Source of the DNA: Rubrivivax sp.
GTDB lineage: Bacteria; Pseudomonadota; Gammaproteobacteria; Burkholderiales; Burkholderiaceae_C
NCBI GenBank assembly: GCA_021300575.1
Contig: JAJTDM010000033.1
Location: 1-49,566, forward strand
DNA length: 49,566 nucleotides
Direction of reading: 5' to 3'
The translations under genes and the position numbers were made by a program. Positions within the stretch are counted from its first letter, which is position 1. Every line of letters starts with the position of its first letter. Positions 1 through 7,994 of this stretch are shown here, piece after piece. The notes under the pieces are model-generated. The model worked only from the letters and a program-made list of their open reading frames with translations. It had not been told where the DNA came from and did not search any database.

Positions 1-864
1 GCCTTTGGCGACATCTTCGGCGACATCTTCGGTGGTGCTGGCGGGGCCGGCGGGGGCCGACGTGGCGGTGGGCAGCAGGTCTATCGCGGCAACGACCTGA
101 GCTACGCCATGGAGATCTCGCTGGAAGAAGCGGCCCACGGCAAGGAAACGCAGATTCGGATCCCCACCTGGGACACCTGCGACACCTGCAAGGGCAGCGG
201 CGCCAAGCCGGGCACCAGCCCCAAGACCTGCAGCACCTGCAGCGGGAGCGGCACAGTGCATATGCGCCAGGGCTTCTTCAGCATCCAGCAAACCTGCCCC
301 CACTGCAAGGGCAGCGGCAAGATCATCCCCGAGCCCTGCACGGCCTGCAACGGCGCGGGCAAGATCAAGCGGCAGAAGACGCTGGAAGTGAAGATTCCCG
401 CCGGCATCAACGAGGGCATGCGCATCCGCTCTGCCGGCAACGGCGAGCCCGGCACCAACGGTGGGCCGGCCGGCGACCTCTATATCGAGATCCGCATCAA
501 GGCCCACGAGATCTTTGAGCGCGACGGTGACGACCTGCACTGCACCGTGCCGGTGGGCATGACCACCGCCGCGCTGGGGGGCGCCATCGAGGTGCCCACG
601 CTGGGCAGCAAGGCCGAGATCGAATTGCCCGAGGGCACCCAGCACGGCAAGACTTTCCGTTTGCGCGGCAAGGGCATCAAGGGGCTGCGCTCAGCGTATC
701 CGGGCGATCTGTACTGCCACATCAACGTGGAGACCCCCGTGAAGATGACCGAGCACCAACGCAAGCTGATGCGCGAGTTGGAGGAGTCCTTCAAAGGCGC
801 AGGCGACAGGCACTCGCCCAACGCCAAGAGCTGGACGGACCGGGTGAAGGATATTTTCAAGTAA
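1..864 (+). CDS. dnaJ: Chaperone protein DnaJ (Hsp40), 5' end outside window
   Basis: Co-chaperone that delivers unfolded clients to DnaK and stimulates its ATPase in the cytoplasm. The J-domain lies before the window. The visible part starts in the Gly/Phe-rich linker (DIFGDIFGG, then a Gly-rich stretch), read in frame from base 1. The zinc-binding region follows with all four Cys repeats ([32 protein letters not shown]), so both zinc sites are intact. The C-terminal client-binding beta domains come next ([22 protein letters not shown], split here only for naming), and the protein ends in ...VKDIFK with a TAA stop. The next gene begins 13 bp downstream on the same strand. The family assignment is certain. 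The gene is incomplete only because the window cuts it. Confidence 0.97.
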   Translation, partial: AFGDIFGDIFGGAGGAGGGRRGGGQQVYRGNDLSYAMEISLEEAAHGKETQIRIPTWDTCDTCKGSGAKPGTSPKTCSTCSGSGTVHMRQGFFSIQQTCPHCKGSGKIIPEPCTACNGAGKIKRQKTLEVKIPAGINEGMRIRSAGNGEPGTNGGPAGDLYIEIRIKAHEIFERDGDDLHCTVPVGMTTAALGGAIEVPTLGSKAEIELPEGTQHGKTFRLRGKGIKGLRSAYPGDLYCHINVETPVKMTEHQRKLMRELEESFKGAGDRHSPNAKSWTDRVKDIFK

Positions 865-877
865 GCCGCCCTGTCCC

Positions 878-2509
878 ATGATCGACCCCGACCTGCACCT
901 CGCCAAGACGCTGGTGATCGAACCCAACCCGATGCTGCGCAGCGTGACCGCAGGTCAGTTGCGCAGCGGCGGCGTGGGCGAGGTGGTCACCTGCGGCAAG
1001 ATGCAGCGGGCCCGTGAGCTGCTCGAGCGCGATGCCTTCGACATCGTGATCTGCAATCTGGAGACGGGCACCCCCGGCGAGTTGTCGGCGCATGACTTGT
1101 TGAACGAACTGCGCCGTGAGCAGTTGCTGCCTTTCAGCACCGTGTTCCTCATGGTCACCGCTCAGGTCACCTACGCGCAAGCACTGGAAGCTGCGGAAAC
1201 GGCGCTGGACGGCTTTCTGGTGCGCCCGTTCACGAGCGCCGCCCTGATCGACCGGGTGCTGGAGGCCCGGCGCCGCAAGCGTGAGCTGGCGGGCGTGATG
1301 ACGGCCCTGGAATCGGGCAAGCTGGAGGTGGCTGTGCAGCGCGCGCTGGAGCGCTTCCAGGAGCGGCAGCCCTTCTGGTTTTTCTGCGGCCGTGTGGCGG
1401 CCGAAGTGCTGCTGCGGCTGCAAAGGCCGCAAGACGCCCTGTTGATGTTCGAGCGGCTGCACGAGGCCAGGGCCACGTCCTGGGCGCGGGTGGGCATGGC
1501 CCGCTGCGAATGGGCAGCAGGACGACTGGGCAAGGCACAAAAGGTGATCGACGCGCTGCTGCTGGACGAACCGCAGTGCGCCGATGCGCTCGATCTGCAA
1601 GGGCGTATGAGGCTGGAGCGTTCGGACTTTGCGGGTGCATTGGAGTCGTACCGAGCAGCCTCGCTAGCCACGCAGGGGTGCTTGCTACGAGCCCAGCATG
1701 CGGGGGCCTTGGCCTTCTACCTGGGCCACCGCGAAGAGGCGGGTCAGTTCCTGAAGCGTGCCCGAACCATGGGCGCGGGTACCCGGCTGTTCGACGCCTT
1801 GAGCCTGTTTCTTCTGGCCCTCGTACACCACGACGCTGAGGAACTGGAATCCCTGGACGGCTGCGTCAAGGAGTTGGCGTCCTTTGCAAGTCGCTTCCCC
1901 CAGTCTCCCCGGCTGGCCCGCATCGCGGGGGCGGCGAGCGCCTTGTGGCTGTTGCGCACCGACAAGGCCGCCGATGCAGCCGCCGTCGTCCAACGACTCG
2001 CCCAGGCGGTTGAGGGCGACGGTTTCGACCTTGAGGCCGCCCAGGTGGTGGTGTCTCTTTGGGTGCGGGTGCCGCAGACGGGCGCTGATGACCATGCGGC
2101 GGCAGGGTTCGCAAAGACCGTGGCCCTGCGGTTCTGCAGCTCGCGCACGATCACCGACTTCTTCGTCATCGTCAGCCTCAACCGGCCCCCGTTCAGCGAG
2201 GCTTTCAGGCAGGGGTTGGCCGACATCAACGCCACGGTGGAACAGGCCGTGCAGGCCTCTTCTGGGGGAGCGCCCGCCCAGGCTATCGCGACCCTGCTGG
2301 CGCAATCCGGACAACACCGCAACAGCCGCCTCGTCGAGATTGCCACGATGCTCACCAAACGCTACACGCCTGAACTGGGGTCCGCCACGTCGGTGGCGCT
2401 CGCACAGCAAGCCGCCGAGCTGGTGCGCCGCTTCAGCTCAGGGGCAACCCATATCGCGGGCCTGCAGCGTGCCAACCGCTCGCCAGGTGCCCTGGTACTC
2501 AAGGCCTGA
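878..2509 (+). CDS. Receiver-domain/TPR protein with degenerate phosphorylation site
   Basis: A 543-residue cytoplasmic protein. Residues ~10-125 have the CheY receiver fold pattern, and the rest (~140-520) is helical with TPR-like repeats (for example ALLMFERLHEARATSWARVG and ADALDLQGRMRLERSDFAG). The receiver's key residues are altered: the phospho-acceptor Asp is Asn60 (VICNLE), the conserved Lys is Arg116 (FLVRPF), and the acidic pair is reduced to Glu15-Pro. Only Thr94 (MVTAQ) is standard. It should therefore not accept phosphate normally and may act as a constitutive or protein-binding pseudo-receiver. It lies 13 bp after dnaJ and is followed by an evident paralogue. Both end with a similar tail (THIAGLQRA...GALVLKA here). 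No output or kinase domain is present. The function is unknown. Confidence 0.85.
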   Translation: MIDPDLHLAKTLVIEPNPMLRSVTAGQLRSGGVGEVVTCGKMQRARELLERDAFDIVICNLETGTPGELSAHDLLNELRREQLLPFSTVFLMVTAQVTYAQALEAAETALDGFLVRPFTSAALIDRVLEARRRKRELAGVMTALESGKLEVAVQRALERFQERQPFWFFCGRVAAEVLLRLQRPQDALLMFERLHEARATSWARVGMARCEWAAGRLGKAQKVIDALLLDEPQCADALDLQGRMRLERSDFAGALESYRAASLATQGCLLRAQHAGALAFYLGHREEAGQFLKRARTMGAGTRLFDALSLFLLALVHHDAEELESLDGCVKELASFASRFPQSPRLARIAGAASALWLLRTDKAADAAAVVQRLAQAVEGDGFDLEAAQVVVSLWVRVPQTGADDHAAAGFAKTVALRFCSSRTITDFFVIVSLNRPPFSEAFRQGLADINATVEQAVQASSGGAPAQAIATLLAQSGQHRNSRLVEIATMLTKRYTPELGSATSVALAQQAAELVRRFSSGATHIAGLQRANRSPGALVLKA

Positions 2510-2589
2510 GATGGGATCGGCCTGCGACGAAACTGCCGAGTCTGCCGTGGGCCTGGCGTCGGGCATGGGGTTTTGAGCGCTCGGGATGC

Positions 2590-2628
2590 AGCCCGGATTG
2601 AGCGCTTCAACAGGCGCTGATCCGGGCT
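2590..2628. terminator. Strong two-part hairpin between the two receiver-TPR genes
   Basis: Outer arms AGCCCGGAT (2590-2598) and ATCCGGGCT (2620-2628) are perfectly complementary. Inner arms AGCGC (2601-2605) and GCGCT (2614-2618) also pair, leaving an 8-nt loop. No T-run follows, so it is either a weak or factor-assisted terminator for the first gene or a structured leader for the second. The rest of 2510-2753 shows no gene. Confidence 0.5.
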
Positions 2629-2753
2629 CCGATGGGTGTGGCGAAGCGTTATCCTTGCGCCTTACGTATCGCATCCTGCGGCGAGGGTCGCGGGACCATG
2701 AATTGCGCTCGAGTGCCGCATGCACCTGACCACGGAAAACCCTGCTGAACGAC

Positions 2754-4403
2754 ATGTTTGACGGCTTTGAAGGCAATCTGAAACTGGACGAGGAGGTCGA
2801 GCACGACAGCGCCCTCGTGATCGACAGCAATTCGGCCTCTCGCAGCATTTCCACGCAGAACCTGCGCACCTTCGGGTTTGGCACCGTCAGGCAGGTGTCC
2901 CGCCTGATCGACGGTCGCAACATGCTTGAAACCCAGCGCTTCAACCTGGTGGTTTGTGATTACAACTTCGATGCCGAGGCCGCCTCGGGCCTGCAACTGC
3001 TGGAGGAGTTGCGCCGCGAGAACATGCTGCCGTACTCCACGGTGTTCGTGATGATCGCCAGCGAGGCCACCTATGCCCAGGTGGCCGAAGCCGCAGAGTC
3101 CGCCCTGGATGGCTATCTCATCAAGCCCTTCTCGGCCAACTCGCTGGGAGAACGCATCAAGGAAGCCCGACAGCGAAAGCGGGTCCTGAGCCCCATCTTC
3201 GAGGCCCTGGAGCAGCGCGAGTACGACACCGCAGCACAATTGTGCGTCGAGCGCTTTGAATCGCGGGGCATGTACTGGCTGTACGCCGCGCGTATCGGTG
3301 CTGAACTGCTGCTGCGGCAGAAGCGCAATGACGACGCCGCAGCGCTGTTCAAGGCCGTGGTGGAAGCCAAGACCGTGCCCTGGGCTCGCCTCGGGGTGGC
3401 GCGCGCCCATTTCGCGGACGGTGAAATCGCCAAAGCACGCCGTGCTGTGGAAGACCTGCTCGAGGAAGACCCGCTGAACGCCGATGCCCATGACGTCATG
3501 GGCCGGGTGAAGATGGAAATAGGCCAGGTGGAGGAGGCCCGCAAGTCCTATGAGACCGCCACGAGCCTGACCCCTGAATGCATCTTGCGCCTGCAGCACA
3601 CGGGAACACTCAGCTTCTACAGCCGGGAGTACGACAAGGCTGCCGACCTGCTGCAGCAGGCCTGGAACATCGGCAAGCGCTCTCGGCTGTTCGACGTGCT
3701 GTCCATGCTGTTGATTGCCTTCGTCCGCTACGAGAAGCAGCAGTCGGGGGCGCTGCAGATCGCCCTGGACAACATCAAGCGGTTTACCGAGACGTATCCG
3801 CAATCTCAACGCCTGCGGCGCTTCAAGGGCATCGCCGAGGTGCTGGTGCAGATTTCCCAAGGCCGCACCAGGGAGGGATTCCGGCTGACGCGTGAGTTGT
3901 ACGCGGATGTGTTGAAGCCCGCCTTCGACCTGGAAGCCGCGATGAATGTTCTGTCCCTCCTGACGCGCCTGCTGAGCATCGGTTTTCCCCAGGACGATTT
4001 CGAGGCCATCGGTCGCAAGATCGCCCAGCGTTTTGCGGTGACTCGGTCGGCCAATCAGGTGATGCTCAGCGCAGCCATGAACCGCGCAGACGTAGAGGCA
4101 TGGCTGAGCGAGGCGCTGAACGACACGTCGCGCGCAGCGGAAAACGCCGTGGACCTGACACTCAAGGAAGACTACAAGGGCGCCGTGGAGTCTCTTTTGA
4201 TCTATGGCGAACAGACCTGCAATGCCCGGGTGATTGAACTGGCCGGCAGCCTGCTCAAACGCCACCGGGACAAGATCGAAGGCGTCAAGTCGTTTATCGA
4301 TACGCAGGGTGTTCTGTCTCGCCGCTACTGCGTACCGTCCACCCACATCGCCGGCATCCGGCGCAGCGGGCGTTCTTCAGGCGGCATGGTGCTCAAAGCC
4401 TGA
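2754..4403 (+). CDS. Receiver-domain/TPR response regulator (paralogue of the upstream gene)
   Basis: A 549-residue protein with the same layout as its upstream neighbour: receiver at ~18-135, then a long TPR-like helical region. Here the phospho-acceptor is retained (Asp69 in VVCDYNF), as are Lys124 (YLIKPF) and an acidic Asp24. The usual Ser/Thr switch position is shifted or changed (MIASEA). The C-terminal tail STHIAGIRRSGRSSGGMVLK closely matches that of the paralogue, suggesting a conserved binding element. No DNA-binding or enzymatic output domain is seen, so signalling probably works through TPR-mediated protein contacts. No histidine kinase gene lies nearby. The ATG has only a weak ribosome-binding site. 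The gene converges on dnaB, with 57 bp between the stops. Confidence 0.87.
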   Translation: MFDGFEGNLKLDEEVEHDSALVIDSNSASRSISTQNLRTFGFGTVRQVSRLIDGRNMLETQRFNLVVCDYNFDAEAASGLQLLEELRRENMLPYSTVFVMIASEATYAQVAEAAESALDGYLIKPFSANSLGERIKEARQRKRVLSPIFEALEQREYDTAAQLCVERFESRGMYWLYAARIGAELLLRQKRNDDAAALFKAVVEAKTVPWARLGVARAHFADGEIAKARRAVEDLLEEDPLNADAHDVMGRVKMEIGQVEEARKSYETATSLTPECILRLQHTGTLSFYSREYDKAADLLQQAWNIGKRSRLFDVLSMLLIAFVRYEKQQSGALQIALDNIKRFTETYPQSQRLRRFKGIAEVLVQISQGRTREGFRLTRELYADVLKPAFDLEAAMNVLSLLTRLLSIGFPQDDFEAIGRKIAQRFAVTRSANQVMLSAAMNRADVEAWLSEALNDTSRAAENAVDLTLKEDYKGAVESLLIYGEQTCNARVIELAGSLLKRHRDKIEGVKSFIDTQGVLSRRYCVPSTHIAGIRRSGRSSGGMVLKA

Positions 4404-4460
4404 AGCGCGCGGGTCCTGGGCAACGGTGCGCCGGCCTTGGGGGGAAGAAACTCTCTGAGT

Positions 4461-5870
4461 TCAGGCGGCGTCCAAAGCCAGGTTGTCAAACCGGGTCAGG
4501 GGTTTCAGGAAGGTGAGCTTGACGGTCCCGACCGGGCCGTTACGCTGCTTGGCCAGGACGATCTCAGCCACCCCTGGTTCCTTGGAATCCTTGTTGTAGT
4601 AGTCGTCCCGGTAAATGAACATGATGACGTCTGCGTCCTGCTCGATGGCGCCGGATTCGCGCAGATCGCTCATCATGGGCCGCTTGTCCGGACGCGTTTC
4701 CACGCTGCGGTTGAGCTGGGACAAGGCGAGCACAGGGCACTGCAGTTCCTTGGCCAGCCCCTTCATGCCCCGCGAGATCTCGCCCAGCACCGTGGCACGG
4801 TTCTCGTCGCTGCTGTTGCTGCTACCGCTCATCAACTGCAGGTAGTCGATGACGATCAGGCCCAGCGTGCCACCGTACTGGCGCGCCAGGCGGCGCGCGC
4901 GCGCGCGCAGTTCGGCCGGGTTCAGCCCCGGTGATTCGTCGATGAACATCGGCGCTTCGCTGAGCTTGCTGGCGGCCTCGGGCAGGCGTTCCCACTCGTC
5001 GTCGCGCAGCCGGCCCGTGCGCAGGTGCTGCTGGTCAATACGCCCGAGTGAGCCCACCACCCGAAGTGCGAGCTGCGAGGCCCCCATCTCCATGGAAAAC
5101 ACCGCCACCGGCAACCCCTCCTGCACGGCCACATGCTCGGCGATGTTCAGCGCAAAGGCGGTCTTGCCCATGGAGGGGCGGGCCGCCAGCACGATCAGGT
5201 CGCCCTTCTGCAGCCCAGCGGTCATGCGGTCCAGGTCATAGAAGCCGGTGCGGATGCCCGTGACGTCCTCGCTGCCGTTGGCCTCCAGTTCCTGCACCCG
5301 GTCGATCAGGGCCTGCACCAGCTTGTCCATGGGCTGGAAGCCGGCGCCGCCACGCGAACCCTCCTCGCCAATGCGGAAGATGCGCGATTCCGCCTCGTCC
5401 AGGATCTGGGACACGGGCTGACCCTGCGGATTGAACGCGGTGGTGGCGATCTCGTCGCTGGCTGAAATGAGCTTTCGCAGGACCGAGCGCTCGCGCACGA
5501 TCTCGGCGTAGCGCCGCACGTTCGAAGCGCTGGGCACGCTTTGCGCCAGGGCATTCAGGTAGGCCAGTCCACCGCAGTCCTCGGCCTTGCCCAGGCTTTG
5601 CAGCGCCTCGAACACGGTGATGACGTCAGCCGGCTTGCTGGAGGCGATCAGGCTGCCTACGGCAGCGTAGATGTGGCGGTGCTCGTGACGGTAGAAGTCG
5701 CTATCGGTCAACAGGTCTGAGCACTTGTCCCAGGCCAGGTTGTCCAGCAACAACCCGCCCAACACGCTCTGTTCGGCCTCGGTGGAGTGCGGGGGCACAC
5801 GCAGCCGGGCGACCTCGTCGTCGCGGGGGGCACCGCTGGCCAGGGATCTTGCTTCAAAGACGGAAGACAT
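4461..5870 (-). CDS. dnaB: Replicative DNA helicase DnaB
   Basis: Hexameric 5'-3' helicase that unwinds DNA at the replication fork and interacts with DnaG primase. It has 469 residues, the normal family length. The N-terminal DnaB domain covers ~25-125 (STEAEQSVLGGLLLDN). The RecA-like motor begins at ~200, with Walker A at ~229-237 (AARPSMGKT), Walker B LIVIDYLQLM, and a Gln/Arg-containing segment ALSQLNRSVETRPDKRP. A longer reading from 5912 is open, but the ATG at 5868-5870 (MSSVFEARS) matches the family N-terminus and is preferred. It lies 66 bp downstream of the amino-acid binding protein gene on the same strand. This is not the rplI-linked location common elsewhere. Confidence 0.96.
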   Translation of the reverse strand: MSSVFEARSLASGAPRDDEVARLRVPPHSTEAEQSVLGGLLLDNLAWDKCSDLLTDSDFYRHEHRHIYAAVGSLIASSKPADVITVFEALQSLGKAEDCGGLAYLNALAQSVPSASNVRRYAEIVRERSVLRKLISASDEIATTAFNPQGQPVSQILDEAESRIFRIGEEGSRGGAGFQPMDKLVQALIDRVQELEANGSEDVTGIRTGFYDLDRMTAGLQKGDLIVLAARPSMGKTAFALNIAEHVAVQEGLPVAVFSMEMGASQLALRVVGSLGRIDQQHLRTGRLRDDEWERLPEAASKLSEAPMFIDESPGLNPAELRARARRLARQYGGTLGLIVIDYLQLMSGSSNSSDENRATVLGEISRGMKGLAKELQCPVLALSQLNRSVETRPDKRPMMSDLRESGAIEQDADVIMFIYRDDYYNKDSKEPGVAEIVLAKQRNGPVGTVKLTFLKPLTRFDNLALDAA

Positions 5871-5936
5871 CAACCCATGATAAGAGCGCAGCAAACCCTG
5901 GCCTGTGCACAAGGCTGTGGAAATCTGGTTGACGGA

Positions 5937-6986
5937 TCACTTCTCCAGGGGGTCCAGAACAAAGAAGGGCGCCCGGAGGGCGCCCTTTCCTTTCGCGGGA
6001 TCGGCAGAGCCAGCCTTGACCATGGCCGCTACCATGACGTTGACGGCGTCGTACACGTAAGGCGCATAAACCTGCACGTCGGCGTTGTATCTCTTCTTGA
6101 AGGCTGCGTAGAAGTCGTCCATGGACTTCTTGGCCGCACCTTCGACACCACCGGCCTCGGCGCACACCACCTGGCCATCCGCCATGGTGCCTGCGGCCAA
6201 CTTCGGCAGTTCGCCCGAGCAGATGCCATCACCACCGACGAACTTAGCCTCGATGCCCAACTGCTTCATCTGGCGCAGCATCGGGCCGGCCACAGCGTCC
6301 ATGCCACCAAAGAAGACCACATCGGGCTTCTTGGCCTTCAGGCTGGTCAAGATGGCGGTGAAGTCGGTGGCCTTGTCGTTGGTGAACTCGCGTCCGACGG
6401 TCTTGCCGCCCGCAGCCTTCACGCCCTTCTCGAACTCGTCGGCCACCCCTTGACCATAAGCGGTACGGTCATCGATGACGGCGATGCTCTTGCCCTTGAG
6501 TTGCTGGACTGCGTACTTGCCCAGCGTGCCGCCCAGGTGCACATCGTCAGCCACCACACGGAAGGTGGTCTTGTAGCCGTTGCGGGTGAACTTGGGGTTG
6601 GTGGCCGAAGGGGAAATCTGCGGAATGCCGGCGTCGCTGTAGATCTTGGAGGCAGGGATCGAGGTGCCGGAATTCAGGTGGCCGATGACGCCGTTGACCT
6701 TGGCATCGACCAGCTTCTGGGCTGCGGCTGTGCCCTGCTTGGGGTCGGCTGCATCGTCCTCGGCCAGCAACTCGAACTTGGCCTTCCTGCCGCCAATGGT
6801 CACGCCCTTGGCGTTGAGCTCGTCGATCGCCATCCGAGCGCCATTTTCGTTGTCCTTGCCCAGGTGGGCGATGCCGCCGCTGGTGGGGGCCACGTGGCCG
6901 ATCTTGACGACGAGGTCCTGCGCGAAGGCGGATCCGGCCACCAGCATGGCCGCAGCTCCACCAAGAAGGGTGTACTTGATCTGCAT
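5937..6986 (-). CDS. Branched-chain amino-acid ABC transporter substrate-binding protein, C-terminus lost
   Basis: Periplasmic type I solute-binding protein of the LivJ/LivK family. It captures Leu/Ile/Val-like ligands for an ABC importer that is not encoded here. It opens with a clear signal peptide (MQIKYTLLGG...GSAFA|QD). Family hallmarks include VKIGHVAPTSGG, GVIGHLNSGTSIPAS, the inter-lobe segment IPQISPSATNP, and VYAPYVYDAVNVMVAAM near the end. The normal family end (roughly 30-40 further residues with a GxxxFDxxGD-type strand) is missing. After AGSADPAK the frame runs into GKGALRAPFFVLDPLEK, which is the translation of a terminator hairpin. The protein has 349 residues against about 370-380 in relatives. 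A good SD (AGGAG, 8 nt before ATG) marks the start. The upstream 97 bp contains a small hairpin near 7014-7031. Confidence 0.88.
   Translation of the reverse strand: MQIKYTLLGGAAAMLVAGSAFAQDLVVKIGHVAPTSGGIAHLGKDNENGARMAIDELNAKGVTIGGRKAKFELLAEDDAADPKQGTAAAQKLVDAKVNGVIGHLNSGTSIPASKIYSDAGIPQISPSATNPKFTRNGYKTTFRVVADDVHLGGTLGKYAVQQLKGKSIAVIDDRTAYGQGVADEFEKGVKAAGGKTVGREFTNDKATDFTAILTSLKAKKPDVVFFGGMDAVAGPMLRQMKQLGIEAKFVGGDGICSGELPKLAAGTMADGQVVCAEAGGVEGAAKKSMDDFYAAFKKRYNADVQVYAPYVYDAVNVMVAAMVKAGSADPAKGKGALRAPFFVLDPLEK
5965..5987 (-). terminator. Rho-independent terminator-like hairpin inside the 3' end of the binding-protein ORF
   Basis: Arms AAGGGCGCCC and GGGCGCCCTT form a 10-bp perfect stem with a 3-nt loop. 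On the minus strand they are followed by a T-rich tail (CTTTGTT). Such an element belongs after a stop codon. Here it is translated as part of the last codons of the upstream binding-protein gene, which supports a deletion of that gene's true end. Confidence 0.75.
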
Positions 6987-7083
6987 GAAAAAACTCCTGA
7001 TGAGGTTGGACGACTGAGAGATGTCGCTCAGCGTCTGGACGTTACCTCAAAAAAAGTCACATATCTTTCAGGGAATCTGCCAG

Positions 7084-7455
7084 TCAGGTGCGGGGAAGAC
7101 CTTTTCGGAGGGCTTCAGGACTCTGAGGGGCTTCAGCGGCTGCACTGGCCTTGCGAGTCACTTCCTGCTCAAGGATGTCTCGCATCCTGTCAGCCACGGC
7201 CTCGATGAGCGGCCCGCGGAAGCGCTCGACCGCATCTTGCACGGCGTCCTGAACCGCAGGCGCCAGCACATCGCGCAACCGGCTGCTGAGCAAGGCATTG
7301 ACCTGGGGCGCCAGACGGTCCATGACGTCATCCACCCATCGCGCCGTGTCCTCATCCACGACGGCTCGGTGCAGCGCCGTCGGGTTCGGGGAGACGTCAG
7401 CCACCTCGGTCAGGGTCGGTACCCTGGTCAGCAAGTCCTGCCGCGCCCGGGTCAT
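7084..7455 (-). CDS. Small hypothetical protein downstream of holC (possibly DUF2486-like)
   Basis: A 123-residue soluble, mostly helical protein with no signal peptide or membrane span. Near the N-terminus it carries VPTLTEVADV, which recalls the short P-x-LT-[ED]V motif of DUF2486-like proteins that I associate with the holC neighbourhood in Burkholderiales. This is a memory-based and tentative link. The centre (VMDRLAPQVNALLSSRLRDV and the following PAVQDAVQDAVERF) looks like amphipathic helices. The start ATG overlaps the holC stop by 4 nt, which implies translational coupling in the pepA-holC-orf operon. The function is unknown. Confidence 0.72.
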   Translation of the reverse strand: MTRARQDLLTRVPTLTEVADVSPNPTALHRAVVDEDTARWVDDVMDRLAPQVNALLSSRLRDVLAPAVQDAVQDAVERFRGPLIEAVADRMRDILEQEVTRKASAAAEAPQSPEALRKGLPRT

Positions 7456-7928
7456 GACGTCACCCCGACGTTCAGCCCTTGCGGTGCCCAGCCACGGACC
7501 TCGTACGCCCGCCAGCGCTGGCGGGCCTGTCGCCGGTCTTCCGGCTCCAGGGTGACCAACTCGATCATCCGGTCCCAGGTGTCGGCGTCATCCGCCGGCT
7601 GCTGACTCAGATGTACCAGCACGCCGGCACACTTCAGGTCGTGGGGCCAGGAGTCGCCCTCCCCCATGAGCCAGATTGAGGTGCGGTGCAGCCGCGCAGG
7701 CACTGGCTGACCGGTGCGCAAGCGGTGGTGCGGAAGAAACTCTTGCGGCTCGAAGGTCCACATGGCCTTGTCCAGCAGGTCCATCTCGGCGTCCTCGCCG
7801 CGCACGAGCACCCTGAACCCCTGGCGTACCGCCTTGCGCAGCAAGCGGCAGGCGTACAGCGTGCGGTCCTCCACGCCGAAATGGAATCGGATGTCGGTCA
7901 CGACACCTGTGCCTGAGCTCGAGGTCAT
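7452..7928 (-). CDS. holC: DNA polymerase III chi subunit
   Basis: Chi subunit of the clamp-loader complex. It bridges psi/tau to single-strand binding protein at the replication fork. Features seen: TDIRFHFGVEDRTLYACRLL at the N-terminus, ALLDKAMW-like LLDKAMWTFEPQEFLPHH, then W-containing SIWLMGEGDSWPH, and a C-terminal WRAYEVRGWAPQ segment typical of the family. With the ATG at 7926-7928 it has 158 residues, against about 147 in E. coli. A GTG at 7950-7952 would add eight residues made entirely of an 8-bp tandem repeat, so the ATG is preferred. Neither start has a convincing SD. It lies downstream of pepA and overlaps the following small gene. The pepA-holC order is conserved in many proteobacteria. 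Confidence 0.9.
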   Translation of the reverse strand: MTSSSGTGVVTDIRFHFGVEDRTLYACRLLRKAVRQGFRVLVRGEDAEMDLLDKAMWTFEPQEFLPHHRLRTGQPVPARLHRTSIWLMGEGDSWPHDLKCAGVLVHLSQQPADDADTWDRMIELVTLEPEDRRQARQRWRAYEVRGWAPQGLNVGVTS

Positions 7929-7960
7929 GAGGTCATGAGGTGGTGAGGTCACAAGGTGAT
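7921..7960. repeat. Five-unit 8-bp tandem repeat over the holC start
   Basis: Consecutive octamers GAGGTCAT, GAGGTCAT, GAGGTGGT, GAGGTCAC and AAGGTGAT fill 7921-7960. Read on the minus strand, units 1 and 2 give ATGACCTC and unit 4 gives GTGACCTC, so the array contains the candidate holC start codons. The unit length is not a multiple of three, so copy-number change would move the frame of the upstream starts. Confidence 0.8.
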
Positions 7961-7994
7961 GAGGACGCCACGAGTCTGCGCGCCGGCCCTTGGC

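Noticed and set aside
2649..4346. 565-codon minus-strand open frame opposite the second receiver-TPR gene
   Set aside because: It mirrors a clear coding gene in high-GC DNA, has no recognisable motif, and its His/Gln/Gly-rich composition is typical of antisense shadows.
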